From NCBI RefSeq assembly GCF_003967575.1, contig NZ_BIFT01000001.1, positions 558,001 to 622,000 of the forward strand: a stretch of 64,000 nt of DNA, given 5' to 3'. Shown here piece by piece: positions 16,325 through 25,606 of the stretch; within the stretch, counting starts at the first letter, position 1; every line of letters starts with the position of its first letter. The translations under genes and the position numbers were made by a program. Source of the DNA: Dictyobacter alpinus. Lineage in GTDB: Bacteria > Chloroflexota > Ktedonobacteria > Ktedonobacterales > Ktedonobacteraceae. The notes under the pieces were generated by a model. That model was given only the letters and a program-made list of their open reading frames with translations, searched no databases and was not told the origin of the DNA.

Positions 16325-17761
16325 GTGAGTAGATACGACGATCCTAGCTGGTATGAACAGCCACAAAAAAATGATCAAGATTCGTCCTCACAAGCACATC
16401 ATGCTGATTTTGATCATTATCCTTTCCTTCCCGCGCAAGATACAACACCATCCCATTCACAGGGACCTGTAGCCTATCCTCCATTAGGGGCACCCCAGCG
16501 TTTACAGCGTACCATTGGACGCATGTTAACGTTGATTGCGCTCGTTGTTATCGCCTTTCTCGGAGGCTGGTTTGGCCATCAATACTTTGGTCAAACGTAC
16601 TTTAATCAAAATAATCCTTCTCAGGCATACGCTGCGCTGTTTCAACAAGCCTGGAATAAAGTTGATCAAAATTATGTAGATCGCAAATCTATCGATTATC
16701 AGAAGATGTCATACGCGGCGATCAATGCCATGATTGCGACCTTAGGGGATAAAGGGCATACGCGCTTTATGGATCCTAAAACTGCCTCGGCCGAAAATCA
16801 GCAGCTCAGTGGTAAGTTTACTGGCGTAGGTATTTATCTACGGCAGGATAAAGATACGGGTAAGCTGGTCATCACTTCGCCTATCCCAGGTTCGCCAGCA
16901 GAAAAAGCTGGCATTAAGCATGGTGATGTGATTGTCGCGGTTGATGGCAAAAGTGCCGCTGGCAAAGATACAACCGGTGTAAGCGCAATGATACAAGGTA
17001 AAGAAGGCACCGACGTCAACATTACTGTCCAACGTGCTGGCGAGACGCAAACGCGCACATTCAAGTTGACTCGTTCAGAGATCAAGGTTCCGAATGTACT
17101 GATGCACTATATAGCGGAAAATCATACCGCGCATATCCAGGTGGTCCAATTCGCCGATGGAGTGTCGGGACAGGTAAAGGATGATGTTACGAAGGCAAAA
17201 AGCATGGGTGCGACGCATATCATTCTAGATTTACGCGATAATCCAGGTGGCTTCCTTAACGAGGCGGTCAATATGACCAGCCTGTTCGTCAAGAGTGGAC
17301 ATGTCTTACTACAACAGGATAGTTCGGGCAAACGCACCCCGGTAGATGTGACTGGCAATCCGATCGATACAACCTCACAGATGGTTGTGCTAGTCAATGG
17401 TAATTCGGCCAGTGCTGCAGAAATTGTAGCTGGTTCGTTAAAAGAAAATGGCCGTGCAACTATCATTGGTGAACGCACATATGGTACTGGCACTGTTCTA
17501 CAGCCGTTTAATCTATCCGATGGTTCACAATTGCTGATCGGCACACAGGAATGGTTAACTCCGCAAGGTCATTTCATCCGCAATCAGGGCGACAAACATG
17601 ATGGCGGTATTGCACCTAATATTGAGGTGAAATTGCCTGCGAATGGCGTTATTGTTACACCCAATGATGCCAATGAGGGCAACTTTAGTGCACAGCAAAT
17701 TATGCAGAGTAAAGATAATCAACTTATTCGCGCATTGGAGTTTTTACAGGGTAAGAAATAG
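16325..17761 (+). CDS. S41 family C-terminal processing peptidase (CtpA-like)
   Basis: A 478-residue membrane-anchored protein. A polar N-terminus (~65 residues) precedes one transmembrane helix (~66-84), a PDZ domain (SPIPGSPAEKAGIKHGDVI, ~185-205) and the tail-specific protease domain. The nucleophile Ser lies in NGNSASAAEIVAG (about residue 363). The general-base Lys expected 25 residues later is Thr (TYGTGTVLQP, ~388). GTG at 16325 is chosen because AGGAGG ends 6 bases before it; an upstream ATG frame lacks such a site. It should act outside the membrane on C-termini of substrate proteins, if active. Confidence 0.9.
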   Translation: MSRYDDPSWYEQPQKNDQDSSSQAHHADFDHYPFLPAQDTTPSHSQGPVAYPPLGAPQRLQRTIGRMLTLIALVVIAFLGGWFGHQYFGQTYFNQNNPSQAYAALFQQAWNKVDQNYVDRKSIDYQKMSYAAINAMIATLGDKGHTRFMDPKTASAENQQLSGKFTGVGIYLRQDKDTGKLVITSPIPGSPAEKAGIKHGDVIVAVDGKSAAGKDTTGVSAMIQGKEGTDVNITVQRAGETQTRTFKLTRSEIKVPNVLMHYIAENHTAHIQVVQFADGVSGQVKDDVTKAKSMGATHIILDLRDNPGGFLNEAVNMTSLFVKSGHVLLQQDSSGKRTPVDVTGNPIDTTSQMVVLVNGNSASAAEIVAGSLKENGRATIIGERTYGTGTVLQPFNLSDGSQLLIGTQEWLTPQGHFIRNQGDKHDGGIAPNIEVKLPANGVIVTPNDANEGNFSAQQIMQSKDNQLIRALEFLQGKK

Positions 17762-17792
17762 CGCGTCGGCCACATTAGATCACGCGAGGCCA

Positions 17793-17831
17793 GGGAGGAC
17801 CGCTACTCACATGATGAGCAGCGGTCCTCCC
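17793..17831. terminator. Bidirectional terminator, S41 gene / AAC(3)-like gene
   Basis: GGGAGGACCGCT (17793-17804) pairs with AGCGGTCCTCCC (17820-17831), followed by CTTTAT. The right arm encodes the C-terminal residues of the convergent acetyltransferase. Confidence 0.75.
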
Positions 17832-18643
17832 TTTATAGCATCATTGCAGCGCTCGCAATCTGGATCAGCACAATGTGTGATGGATGGTTGTGCTTTTATA
17901 GCCTGGGATGCTGCCTGCAAGGTTTCGCCAGCAGCAAAGGCTTGCCAGGAACTCTGACCTACCATCAACGTTTGACGCATAGGTGCCAGGGTCGTGGCAA
18001 GGTGACCAAAGCCCTCAGAACACCCCCCCAGCGAGACCAGCATCGGGCGATGATCAGGTCCATTGGCACAACGCACAAACAGCGAGCGGCCCGCGACCTG
18101 TTCGGCATAGTGCAGAAACGTCATACGCTCTAATCCAACTCCCATTAAGATAATCGAGCCATGCATCAATGTGAGCGTATGCAAGGGCGCATAAACATCC
18201 TGCGCCTCCTGACCTTCCACTAAGGTTTGGGCCAGGGGACCGAGGGCCGCGAATGAAGTCAGGGGATGATTCCCGCGCACACTTTGGGGATGTTCAACAA
18301 TATATTTAGGGATCAATCCCATAGTCAGATTGATTTCACGCGATTTGGGAGTGTAAACCTGATTTCCTCCCATATAGAACCGCTCGGCCAGGCGCTCATA
18401 GTGTATGCCATTACGAGCAGGACGCATATGGGGTAGATCTGGTAGGGCAATGGCATAGGCAGCATCGGAGAAGGCAGGTACCAGAACAGTACAGCCTTCA
18501 GCCAGGAAGCCCGCAACAATCGTTTCAGCGCCGTGTTCAACCAGACCAAAAGAGCGTAATGAGGAGTGAATGCAGACAGGCATGCCAGATAATTCCAACA
18601 GCTTAATCGCCTGCCGAATATCATTGATAGTAACAGTCATCAT
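17807..18643 (-). CDS. AAC(3)-family aminoglycoside N-acetyltransferase-like protein
   Basis: A 278-residue protein of the antibiotic N-acetyltransferase (AAC(3)/YokD) family. Family marks: VCIHSSLRSFGLVEHGAETIV near the N-terminus, TLVVPAF-like CTVLVPAFSD, HPLTSFAALGP and a C-terminal CADPDCERC segment. These enzymes use acetyl-CoA to modify the 3-amino group of aminoglycosides, but chromosomal homologues often have other or unknown substrates. Its ATG overlaps the mvaB stop (ATGA), so the two are translationally coupled. Real resistance activity cannot be inferred from sequence. Confidence 0.8.
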   Translation of the reverse strand: MMTVTINDIRQAIKLLELSGMPVCIHSSLRSFGLVEHGAETIVAGFLAEGCTVLVPAFSDAAYAIALPDLPHMRPARNGIHYERLAERFYMGGNQVYTPKSREINLTMGLIPKYIVEHPQSVRGNHPLTSFAALGPLAQTLVEGQEAQDVYAPLHTLTLMHGSIILMGVGLERMTFLHYAEQVAGRSLFVRCANGPDHRPMLVSLGGCSEGFGHLATTLAPMRQTLMVGQSSWQAFAAGETLQAASQAIKAQPSITHCADPDCERCNDAIKGGPLLIM

Positions 18644-19569
18644 ACATTTCCTGCGGCTGCCATAGCTGCCTGGTAATATTTGCTGGCTGGAGCATGTCCT
18701 AAAAATGGCGCAATATAAGCGGTCGCTGCCACCACTTTATCCAGGTCAACCCCTGTCTGAATACCCATACCATGCAACATATAAAGCAGATCTTCAGTGG
18801 CCAGATTGCCTGCGGCGCCAGGCGCATAAGGACAACCACCCAATCCACCTGCCGAGGAATCAACGGTGGTAATGCCTACCTGTAAAGCCGCCAACACATT
18901 AGCCAGAGCAGTTCCACGCGTATCATGAAAATGGACGCCAAGTTGCTGCACAGGCAAACCAGCATTCAGCAGCAGTTCCAGGACATTGACGACCTGAATT
19001 GGCGTAGCTACCCCGATGGTATCACCCAAAGATAATTCAGCAACACCCGCTGCCAGCAGTTCCTGGGCTACTTCCAATACACGTTGGGGATCCACCGCTC
19101 CTTCATAGGGACAGCCGAACACGGTTGAGATATACCCGCGCACAGGAATATCTTCCTGCCGCGCTAGCTCCAGCACTGGCCGGAAGTTAGCCAGACTCTC
19201 AGCGATCGTAGCATTAATATTGTGGCGCGTAAAGCTCTCACTGGCCGCAGTAAATACCGCGATAGAACGCACTCCGGCAGCCAGGGCACGTTCCATACCT
19301 TTTAGGTTGGGGACCAGCACGGGATAATCAACAGTCGTTAAGCGCTTTAAATGAGTCATGACGGTTGCGGCATCACTAAGCTGTGGTATGGCCCGTGGAC
19401 TGACAAATGAGCTGGCCTCCACTACAGGGAGACCAGCCTCGGCCAGCATTTGAATAAACTGAATTTTCTGCTCCGTCGGAATCTGCACCTTCTCATTTTG
19501 TAGACCATCACGAGGTCCTACTTCAAAGACCCTTACCGACGTTGGCAGGGTGGCAAAAGCTGACAGCAT
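18640..19569 (-). CDS. mvaB: Hydroxymethylglutaryl-CoA lyase
   Basis: A 309-residue HMGL-like TIM-barrel enzyme that splits HMG-CoA to acetoacetate and acetyl-CoA, the last step of leucine breakdown. It starts with VFEVGPRDGLQNEK, has the metal-binding HFHDTRGTALAN, and the family signature SSAGGLGGCPYAPGAAGN with its catalytic cysteine. It lies 3 bases after the CNNM/CorC gene. The leucine-pathway carboxylase and hydratase genes are encoded divergently only 3 kb away. Confidence 0.95.
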   Translation of the reverse strand: MLSAFATLPTSVRVFEVGPRDGLQNEKVQIPTEQKIQFIQMLAEAGLPVVEASSFVSPRAIPQLSDAATVMTHLKRLTTVDYPVLVPNLKGMERALAAGVRSIAVFTAASESFTRHNINATIAESLANFRPVLELARQEDIPVRGYISTVFGCPYEGAVDPQRVLEVAQELLAAGVAELSLGDTIGVATPIQVVNVLELLLNAGLPVQQLGVHFHDTRGTALANVLAALQVGITTVDSSAGGLGGCPYAPGAAGNLATEDLLYMLHGMGIQTGVDLDKVVAATAYIAPFLGHAPASKYYQAAMAAAGNV

Positions 19570-19572
19570 ATG

Positions 19573-21024
19573 TTAGGCACCTTTATATTCATAGCGAGAC
19601 GGTTGTTCTGACGATGGCTCTTTCTCTGCTGCGGTATCCTCAGGAGGATCGGACTCGGCTTCGCCTGGAGACGGAAGCATCAGCAGATCCTCCTGCTTCT
19701 CCTCTTCCTCACGACGTTCCACACGTATTTTGAGAATACGCCGGCCCCGTGTGGCCAGAACAGTCAATGTCAGATTTTCAAACGCAATAGTATCACCCAC
19801 ACCTGGAATCTTATCCAACTGGGCATAGACAAAGCCGCCCAGCGTCTCATAGTCGGAATCATCCATGTGGGTATCCAACAATCCGTTAAAATCATAGATG
19901 CTCATTTTAGCGTCTATGATATACTCATGATCTTTCACCATTTCGAAGAGTTTCTCTTCATGGTCATATTCATCCTGAATATCACCCACGATCTCTTCCA
20001 TCAAGTCTTCAATGGTGACCAGACCTGCAACAGAGCCATATTCATCAATGACCATTGCCATGTGTGTGCGACTTTGCCGCAACTCACGCAACAGGTCATC
20101 CAGTTTTTTGGTCTCCGGCACACAGTAAGCGTCACGAACCAGATTGTGGATCGGCAAGGAACCATGGTTCTCACGCAACTGACGCAACATATCTTTGGTA
20201 TACAGGATACCAAGGATATCATCAACACCAACGGCAGCCTCAAAAACGGGGATACGCGAAAAGCCTCCTTGCATCGCCAGGTCAACCGCCTGGTTAACGG
20301 TCGCGGTGCTTGGGAGCGTAACCATATCAATACGGGGGACCATCACTTCACGTACCGTTGTATCCGCGAATTCAAAGATACTGCGGATCATCTCGGTCTC
20401 TTCTTCCTCTAATACACCCTCTTCCTCACTCACGGTTACCAGCAGGCGCAATTCATCCTCTGTAATAAACGGCCCCCGATGTCGCATTTGGCCGCCCAGC
20501 AGACGCACAAGTCCTGAGGTGACGGCACTGAGTAACCAGACGATCGGACGCAATAACCAGGCGGCCGCACGAACTGGATCGACAAAGAAGCGAGCCCAAC
20601 GTAAAGGATTCTGCACTGCGGCGGTCTTCGGTGAGATCTCACAAAAGATTAATACCACCAGCGAAGTAAGGACAGACGAGATTAACTCGCCAAAGGAGGC
20701 GGAGAAGAAGCGTAATGTTAAGACGGTTGCCATACTGGATGCGACGATCACAGCTACACTATTCACAATCAGAATAGTAGAAAGGAACACATTTGGCTCG
20801 GCTAACAGGCGCTCGATTTTAAGTACCTGTTTATCGCCTTCTTCAGCCAAATTTTTTAACTTAATGCGATTAACTGAGGTAAATGCAGTCTCAGCCGATG
20901 ATGCCAGGGCGCAGAGCACCAACATCACCAACATCACAATAAGCTGTAGCCAGGCTTGTGCATCAAATTGTGCAGTATGAAAATTAATAGTGGCGGCTAA
21001 GCTCGATAAGCCAGGGCCGTCCAT
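19573..21024 (-). CDS. CNNM/CorC (HlyC) family membrane protein
   Basis: A 483-residue protein with the DUF21/CNNM membrane domain (about 25-190, with conserved SSAETAFTSVNRIKL), a CBS-domain pair (~210-330, MVPRIDMVTL...) and a CorC/HlyC C-terminal domain (~345-430, GGFVYAQLDKIPGVGD). The last 45 residues are acidic and probably disordered. The family takes part in Mg2+ (or other divalent ion) export or homeostasis. It follows glmU by 8 bases and precedes mvaB by 3, so it is in one transcript with them. Confidence 0.92.
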   Translation of the reverse strand: MDGPGLSSLAATINFHTAQFDAQAWLQLIVMLVMLVLCALASSAETAFTSVNRIKLKNLAEEGDKQVLKIERLLAEPNVFLSTILIVNSVAVIVASSMATVLTLRFFSASFGELISSVLTSLVVLIFCEISPKTAAVQNPLRWARFFVDPVRAAAWLLRPIVWLLSAVTSGLVRLLGGQMRHRGPFITEDELRLLVTVSEEEGVLEEEETEMIRSIFEFADTTVREVMVPRIDMVTLPSTATVNQAVDLAMQGGFSRIPVFEAAVGVDDILGILYTKDMLRQLRENHGSLPIHNLVRDAYCVPETKKLDDLLRELRQSRTHMAMVIDEYGSVAGLVTIEDLMEEIVGDIQDEYDHEEKLFEMVKDHEYIIDAKMSIYDFNGLLDTHMDDSDYETLGGFVYAQLDKIPGVGDTIAFENLTLTVLATRGRRILKIRVERREEEEKQEDLLMLPSPGEAESDPPEDTAAEKEPSSEQPSRYEYKGA

Positions 21025-21032
21025 ATGAGCAC

Positions 21033-22469
21033 CTATTCCTTTTTGTCACCTTGACCTGCCTCATCTTCCGATAATGGCAGCATACGCGCTAAACGTGCAG
21101 GAACACCATACACCAACGCGTGCGGTGGAACGTCTTTATTTACTAGTGCGCTTGACCCAGTCATGGCGTGTTCACCAACTGTTACAGGTGGTACAAGCAC
21201 TGTATCACAACCGATAAAGGCACCATCCCCGATGGTTGTACGATATTTTTCTTTCGTGAGTCCATTATAATTAGAGGTAATTGTGCCGGCACCAATATTG
21301 ACATGCGCGCCAACCGTAGCATCACCAAGATAACTAAAATGGTGAACATCAGTCTCGGCACCAATATATGAGTTTTTTACTTCACCAAAATTGCCCATCC
21401 GTACCCCACGGGCCAGATGTGCTCCAGGACGACAATGGCTGAACGGACCGACAGTCACCTCTTCTTCTAATACGGATTCCTCCAGAGCCGAGTTGCGGAT
21501 CACACAACGATCTCCGATGGAGGATGCGTCAATAGTAGTACCTGGTCCTATGCGGCACCATGAGCCAATAGTGGTCTGCCCGCTAAGCATTGTTCCTGGC
21601 AAAATGACGGTATCAGTACCAATCTGTACATCTTCCTCAATATACGTTGAGGCGGGATCCAGAATGGTAACACCGGCATACATATGGCGCTCCAGGATAC
21701 GCTGACGCATCACTTGTTCCGCCTGCGCTAATTGCACCCGGTTGTTAACACCCAATGTCTCATCCAACGAACCACGCACGGTCGCAATCCGCCGTTCCTG
21801 CCCGCCAGCCACGGCGATCAGGTCGGTCAGATAATATTCACCACCGGCATTACGTGGTAATGCATGTAAGGCCTCCCAGAGCCAGGCGCGATCAAAGCAA
21901 TACACACCAGAGTTCACTTCTGTAATCTGCAATTGCTCGGGTGTCGCACGCTTTACTTCCACAATTTCACGCACATGATGCTGGCTATCACGCACGACAC
22001 GTCCATAGTCAGATGAGGCATCGGCATCCGCAGTCAAGAAAGTAATCGTAGCTTGCTGTTCAAGATGTGTAGCTAGCACACTAGCCAGCATTTCACTTCT
22101 TACCAACGGTGTATCGCCATAACAGACAAGGACGGTGTCGGGTACATTTTCAAGCGCGTCAACACTCTCTTGAGCAGCCAGGACGGCATGGCCGGTCCCC
22201 AATTGCTCATGCTGCATCGCATACTGGCACCGCTCACCAAAGGCGGCTAAAATCTGTTCAGATTCATGACCCAGGACCACAATAGGACGGCTGGTAGATA
22301 CACTGGCACGCCAGGGAGAAAAAGCCGTAGTCGTAGGAATAGACTCAACAGATTTCAAGACATGGGCCAATAGTGGCTGCCCTGCCAATGGATGGAGGAG
22401 TTTTGACAACGTTGAACGCATCCGCGTACCTTTACCCGCTGCAAGGACAACGGTCGCATATGTATTCAT
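21033..22469 (-). CDS. glmU: Bifunctional UDP-GlcNAc pyrophosphorylase / GlcN-1-P acetyltransferase
   Basis: A 478-residue GlmU that makes UDP-N-acetylglucosamine for peptidoglycan and glycans. N-terminal uridyltransferase domain with VVLAAGKGTRMRS, CYGDTPLVR and NSGVYCFD; C-terminal left-handed beta-helix of hexapeptide repeats (IGSWCRIGPGTTIDAS..., GNFGEVKNSYIGAET) including the acetyltransferase site NYNG. I started at 22469 (MNTYATVVL); the 20 extra upstream residues are not family-like. First gene of glmU-corC-mvaB-aac(3). Confidence 0.96.
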   Translation of the reverse strand: MNTYATVVLAAGKGTRMRSTLSKLLHPLAGQPLLAHVLKSVESIPTTTAFSPWRASVSTSRPIVVLGHESEQILAAFGERCQYAMQHEQLGTGHAVLAAQESVDALENVPDTVLVCYGDTPLVRSEMLASVLATHLEQQATITFLTADADASSDYGRVVRDSQHHVREIVEVKRATPEQLQITEVNSGVYCFDRAWLWEALHALPRNAGGEYYLTDLIAVAGGQERRIATVRGSLDETLGVNNRVQLAQAEQVMRQRILERHMYAGVTILDPASTYIEEDVQIGTDTVILPGTMLSGQTTIGSWCRIGPGTTIDASSIGDRCVIRNSALEESVLEEEVTVGPFSHCRPGAHLARGVRMGNFGEVKNSYIGAETDVHHFSYLGDATVGAHVNIGAGTITSNYNGLTKEKYRTTIGDGAFIGCDTVLVPPVTVGEHAMTGSSALVNKDVPPHALVYGVPARLARMLPLSEDEAGQGDKKE

Positions 22470-22642
22470 AGTTTGTTTTGCAAACCCTTTATATTCTTTA
22501 TAGTAGTGCTCATTAGAGGATAAAAACAATAGCTACCTTCCAGCTACTGATCACATTGTTTGAAATGAGAACATAATTGCATAATTTTCTTGCCAGGCCA
22601 AAGTTGAGCAACTTTAACGTATGTTCCTAATTTCACACATGT

Positions 22643-22672
22643 ATAGTACACGAAAGAGTGGCTGCCTGTCAA
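22643..22672 (-). promoter_or_regulatory. glmU operon promoter
   Basis: On the minus strand TTGACA (22667-22672), 18 bases, TACTAT (22643-22648). The start would be near 22636, leaving a ~165-nt leader. The 22470-22816 gap otherwise holds only the divergent mccB promoter. Confidence 0.6.
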
Positions 22673-22710
22673 CACAAAATACGGTTCATGCATGCCTGCA
22701 AGCCCATCCC

Positions 22711-22739
22711 TTGACGCACACTAAGCAGAGTGATATGCT
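22711..22739 (+). promoter_or_regulatory. mccB operon promoter
   Basis: TTGACG (22711-22716), 17 bases, TATGCT (22734-22739). Predicted start near 22746, 70 bases before the mccB ATG. Confidence 0.7.
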
Positions 22740-22816
22740 CATTTATGGCGCAATGAAGCGTGATATTTACAAAGTCAATCCTATTCTATCATCGTTGTTG
22801 AGAGGATCTAGCGACT

Positions 22817-24424
22817 ATGTCCATCATTGAGACCCATATAGATCGTCAAAGCCCCGATTTTGTTGAGAATACGCACTATTTTCAACGCCTCATCGAGCAA
22901 CTTACGCAAAATATTCAGAAAGTTCAACAAGCAGGCGGGCCTGACGCTATCGCCAAGCACCGCAAGCGCAACAAGTTGCTGGCCCGCGAACGCATTGAAC
23001 GACTGTGCGATCCCAATACAGCTTTCCTGGAATTCAGTCCGTTAGCCGCCTGGGATATGTATGATAACGAGGCACCCGCGGCTGGCATTGTGACTGGCAT
23101 TGGTCTGGTTGAAGGCCAGGAATGTGTAATCGTTGCCAATGATGCCACGGTAAAGGGCGGAACCTATTATCCACTCACAGTCAAAAAACATCTGCGTGCC
23201 CAGGAAATTGCCGAGCAGAATCACCTTCCCTGTATCTACCTGGTCGATTCTGGCGGAGCATTTCTTCCTCTTCAAGCCGATGTTTTTCCCGATCGTGATC
23301 ACTTCGGGCGTATCTTCTATAATCAGGCCCGTATGTCTAGCCAGCGTATTCCGCAGATCGCCGCAGTAATGGGATCGTGCACCGCAGGTGGTGCCTATGT
23401 TCCCGCCATGAGCGACGAGACCGTAATTGTGCGCGGCAATGGCACGATCTTTCTGGGCGGCCCGCCACTGGTGAAGGCGGCCACTGGAGAAGAGGTGAGC
23501 GCCGAAGATTTGGGGGGCGCCGATGTCCATAGTCGCACCTCAGGCGTGACCGATCATTATGCTTTAAATGATGAACATGCCCTGGCTATCTGCCGCAGTA
23601 TCGTCTCCCATCTTAATCGCCGCAAACATATTCCCTGGGAGATTCGCCCACCGGTTGCTCCACGTTATGATGCCAATGATCTACTCGGACTGGTGCCCGC
23701 TGATAATCGCCGTAGTTATGATGTGCACGAAGTTATTGCCCGCCTGGTTGACGATAGCGATTTTCATGAGTTCAAGGCGCTCTATGGTACCACGCTGGTC
23801 TGTGGCTTTGCACGCCTGATGGGCTATCCAGTCGGTATCATCGCGAATAATGGCATCCTCTTCTCGGAAAGCGCACTGAAAGCTACGCACTTTATTGAGC
23901 TATGTGTGCAACGCCAGACACCTTTAATCTTCTTACAAAATATTACTGGCTTCATGGTAGGACGCCAATATGAGAATGGTGGTATCGCCAAAGATGGAGC
24001 CAAGATGGTCATGGCGGTGGCGAACGCGTCTGTACCCAAGTTCACAGTGATTATTGGTGGCTCATTTGGTGCCGGCAACTATGGTATGTGTGGGCGCGCC
24101 TATTCTCCCCATCAACTCTGGATGTGGCCAAATGCACGCATCTCAGTCATGGGAGGGCAGCAGGCGGCGACGGTCCTGGCAACGGTACGCAAAGACGGCA
24201 TGGCGGCACGCGGCAAAAGTATGAGCCTTGAAGATGAAGCCAATTTTATGCAACCAATCCTGGATAAATATGAGGAAGAGGGCAATCCTTATTATAGTAC
24301 GGCCCGCCTATGGGATGATGGCATCATTGATCCAAGAGACACTCGTACCGTACTTGGACTGGGCATCGCGGCTGCCCTTAACGCTCCGATACCGGAGATT
24401 CCTTTTGGCGTTTTTCGCATGTAA
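22817..24424 (+). CDS. Methylcrotonyl-CoA carboxylase, carboxyltransferase (beta) subunit
   Basis: A 535-residue biotin-dependent carboxyltransferase. It carries the two crotonase-like halves (ACKGGTYYPLTVKKH-like VKGGTYYPLT; GGAYVPAMSDE; later GGSFGAGNYGMCGRAYSP). YLVDSGGAFLPLQ and the GNYGMCGRAYSP segment are typical of methylcrotonyl- or geranyl-CoA carboxylase rather than propionyl-CoA carboxylase. With mccA and an enoyl-CoA hydratase downstream it fits the leucine pathway (3-methylcrotonyl-CoA to 3-methylglutaconyl-CoA). AGAGGATC precedes the ATG. Confidence 0.92.
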   Translation: MSIIETHIDRQSPDFVENTHYFQRLIEQLTQNIQKVQQAGGPDAIAKHRKRNKLLARERIERLCDPNTAFLEFSPLAAWDMYDNEAPAAGIVTGIGLVEGQECVIVANDATVKGGTYYPLTVKKHLRAQEIAEQNHLPCIYLVDSGGAFLPLQADVFPDRDHFGRIFYNQARMSSQRIPQIAAVMGSCTAGGAYVPAMSDETVIVRGNGTIFLGGPPLVKAATGEEVSAEDLGGADVHSRTSGVTDHYALNDEHALAICRSIVSHLNRRKHIPWEIRPPVAPRYDANDLLGLVPADNRRSYDVHEVIARLVDDSDFHEFKALYGTTLVCGFARLMGYPVGIIANNGILFSESALKATHFIELCVQRQTPLIFLQNITGFMVGRQYENGGIAKDGAKMVMAVANASVPKFTVIIGGSFGAGNYGMCGRAYSPHQLWMWPNARISVMGGQQAATVLATVRKDGMAARGKSMSLEDEANFMQPILDKYEEEGNPYYSTARLWDDGIIDPRDTRTVLGLGIAAALNAPIPEIPFGVFRM

Positions 24425-24596
24425 GCCTTACAGTATTCAGCATATTACTGGCTGGTATCCAAACTCTTCTGCAATTCCGTATATCAGTTGAGTATGTAAA
24501 GAAGACAGCATCGTTTCTTAGATGAAGCAAACCAAAACGATCATAACTTTATCACGCTTACCATTCTATATATTTCAAAAGGACACAGCAAAAGTT

Positions 24597-25583
24597 ATGC
24601 AACAAAATGTTGTCTGGCATCAAGGATCTCTGTTAGTCGATTGCTCACTCGGACAACTGCGCGATGCACTACGAGATCCGCAGTCAGTGATTTGGCTGGA
24701 TATTCTCACTGATGGGCATCTGGAAAAATATACAGACCTGCTCACGAATGAATTCAAACTCTTGCCACTGACGATGGAAAAGCTCGAAGAACCGCATGAG
24801 CGTGCCAAATTAATCAGTCATCATAATTATTTTTATCTCGTAGTCCATGGACTTGAATTTGATATGCAGGAGATTGAGGCCCGCACCCCAAAAATGGACA
24901 TCGTCTTTGGCAAAAATTTTTTGATCACGGTCCATCAGACCCATATGGACTGGCTCAATGATTTACATCAGACGGTTTGCCATGATAAATCCGAGGATAA
25001 TATGATTCAACAGGGGATGGCTTATCTACTCCATGAAGTACTGGATAATCTGGTGGATAGCTACTTTCCTGTACTGGATGATATTGATGATATGGTTGAT
25101 GAGCTAGAAAATCAGACGGTCGAACAGACAGGTACAGAGGTTCAGAGCCGCATCTTTAGCATGAAACGTGTTCTGGCACAAATGCGACGTGTGATCAGTC
25201 CTCAGGTCGAGGTTTCGAACTCACTGATTACCCGTACCGGTGACTTTGTTCCCACAGAGGTTGAACCTTACTTCGCCGATGTCCATGACCATCTGATACG
25301 TACCTTTGAAGTTATAGATTCTTATCGCGATTTGATGAGTGGCTTATTAGATGTCTATTTAACCACCGTTGCCAATCGCCAGAACGAGATCATGAAACAG
25401 TTGGCCTTGATCTCAACCATCTTTCTACCAATTACCTTTGTATCCGGCGTCTTTGGCCAAAATTTCGGCCATTCACCCCAGGTTGATCATGATCCAGGCT
25501 TTAACTTTTGGATAGTATTACTATTCATGATGTTAGTTACCGTGGGACAACTCTGGTACTTCCGTTATCGCAAATGGATTTAA
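24597..25583 (+). CDS. CorA-family metal ion transporter, GQN variant
   Basis: A 328-residue CorA-like channel/transporter: a large soluble alpha/beta N-domain, a long helical neck (YFADVHDHLIRTFEVIDSYRDL), and two C-terminal membrane helices. The signature after the first helix is FGQNFG in place of the usual YGMNFE. Starts at 24522 or 24597 are possible; 24597 fits family length better and has AAGGA about 13 bases upstream, while 24522 has no site. It sits between mccB and the hydratase on the same strand, although it has no obvious role in leucine breakdown. Confidence 0.85.
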   Translation: MQQNVVWHQGSLLVDCSLGQLRDALRDPQSVIWLDILTDGHLEKYTDLLTNEFKLLPLTMEKLEEPHERAKLISHHNYFYLVVHGLEFDMQEIEARTPKMDIVFGKNFLITVHQTHMDWLNDLHQTVCHDKSEDNMIQQGMAYLLHEVLDNLVDSYFPVLDDIDDMVDELENQTVEQTGTEVQSRIFSMKRVLAQMRRVISPQVEVSNSLITRTGDFVPTEVEPYFADVHDHLIRTFEVIDSYRDLMSGLLDVYLTTVANRQNEIMKQLALISTIFLPITFVSGVFGQNFGHSPQVDHDPGFNFWIVLLFMMLVTVGQLWYFRYRKWI

Positions 25584-25606
25584 AGTATAACTTGAAAGGC
25601 GAGACC

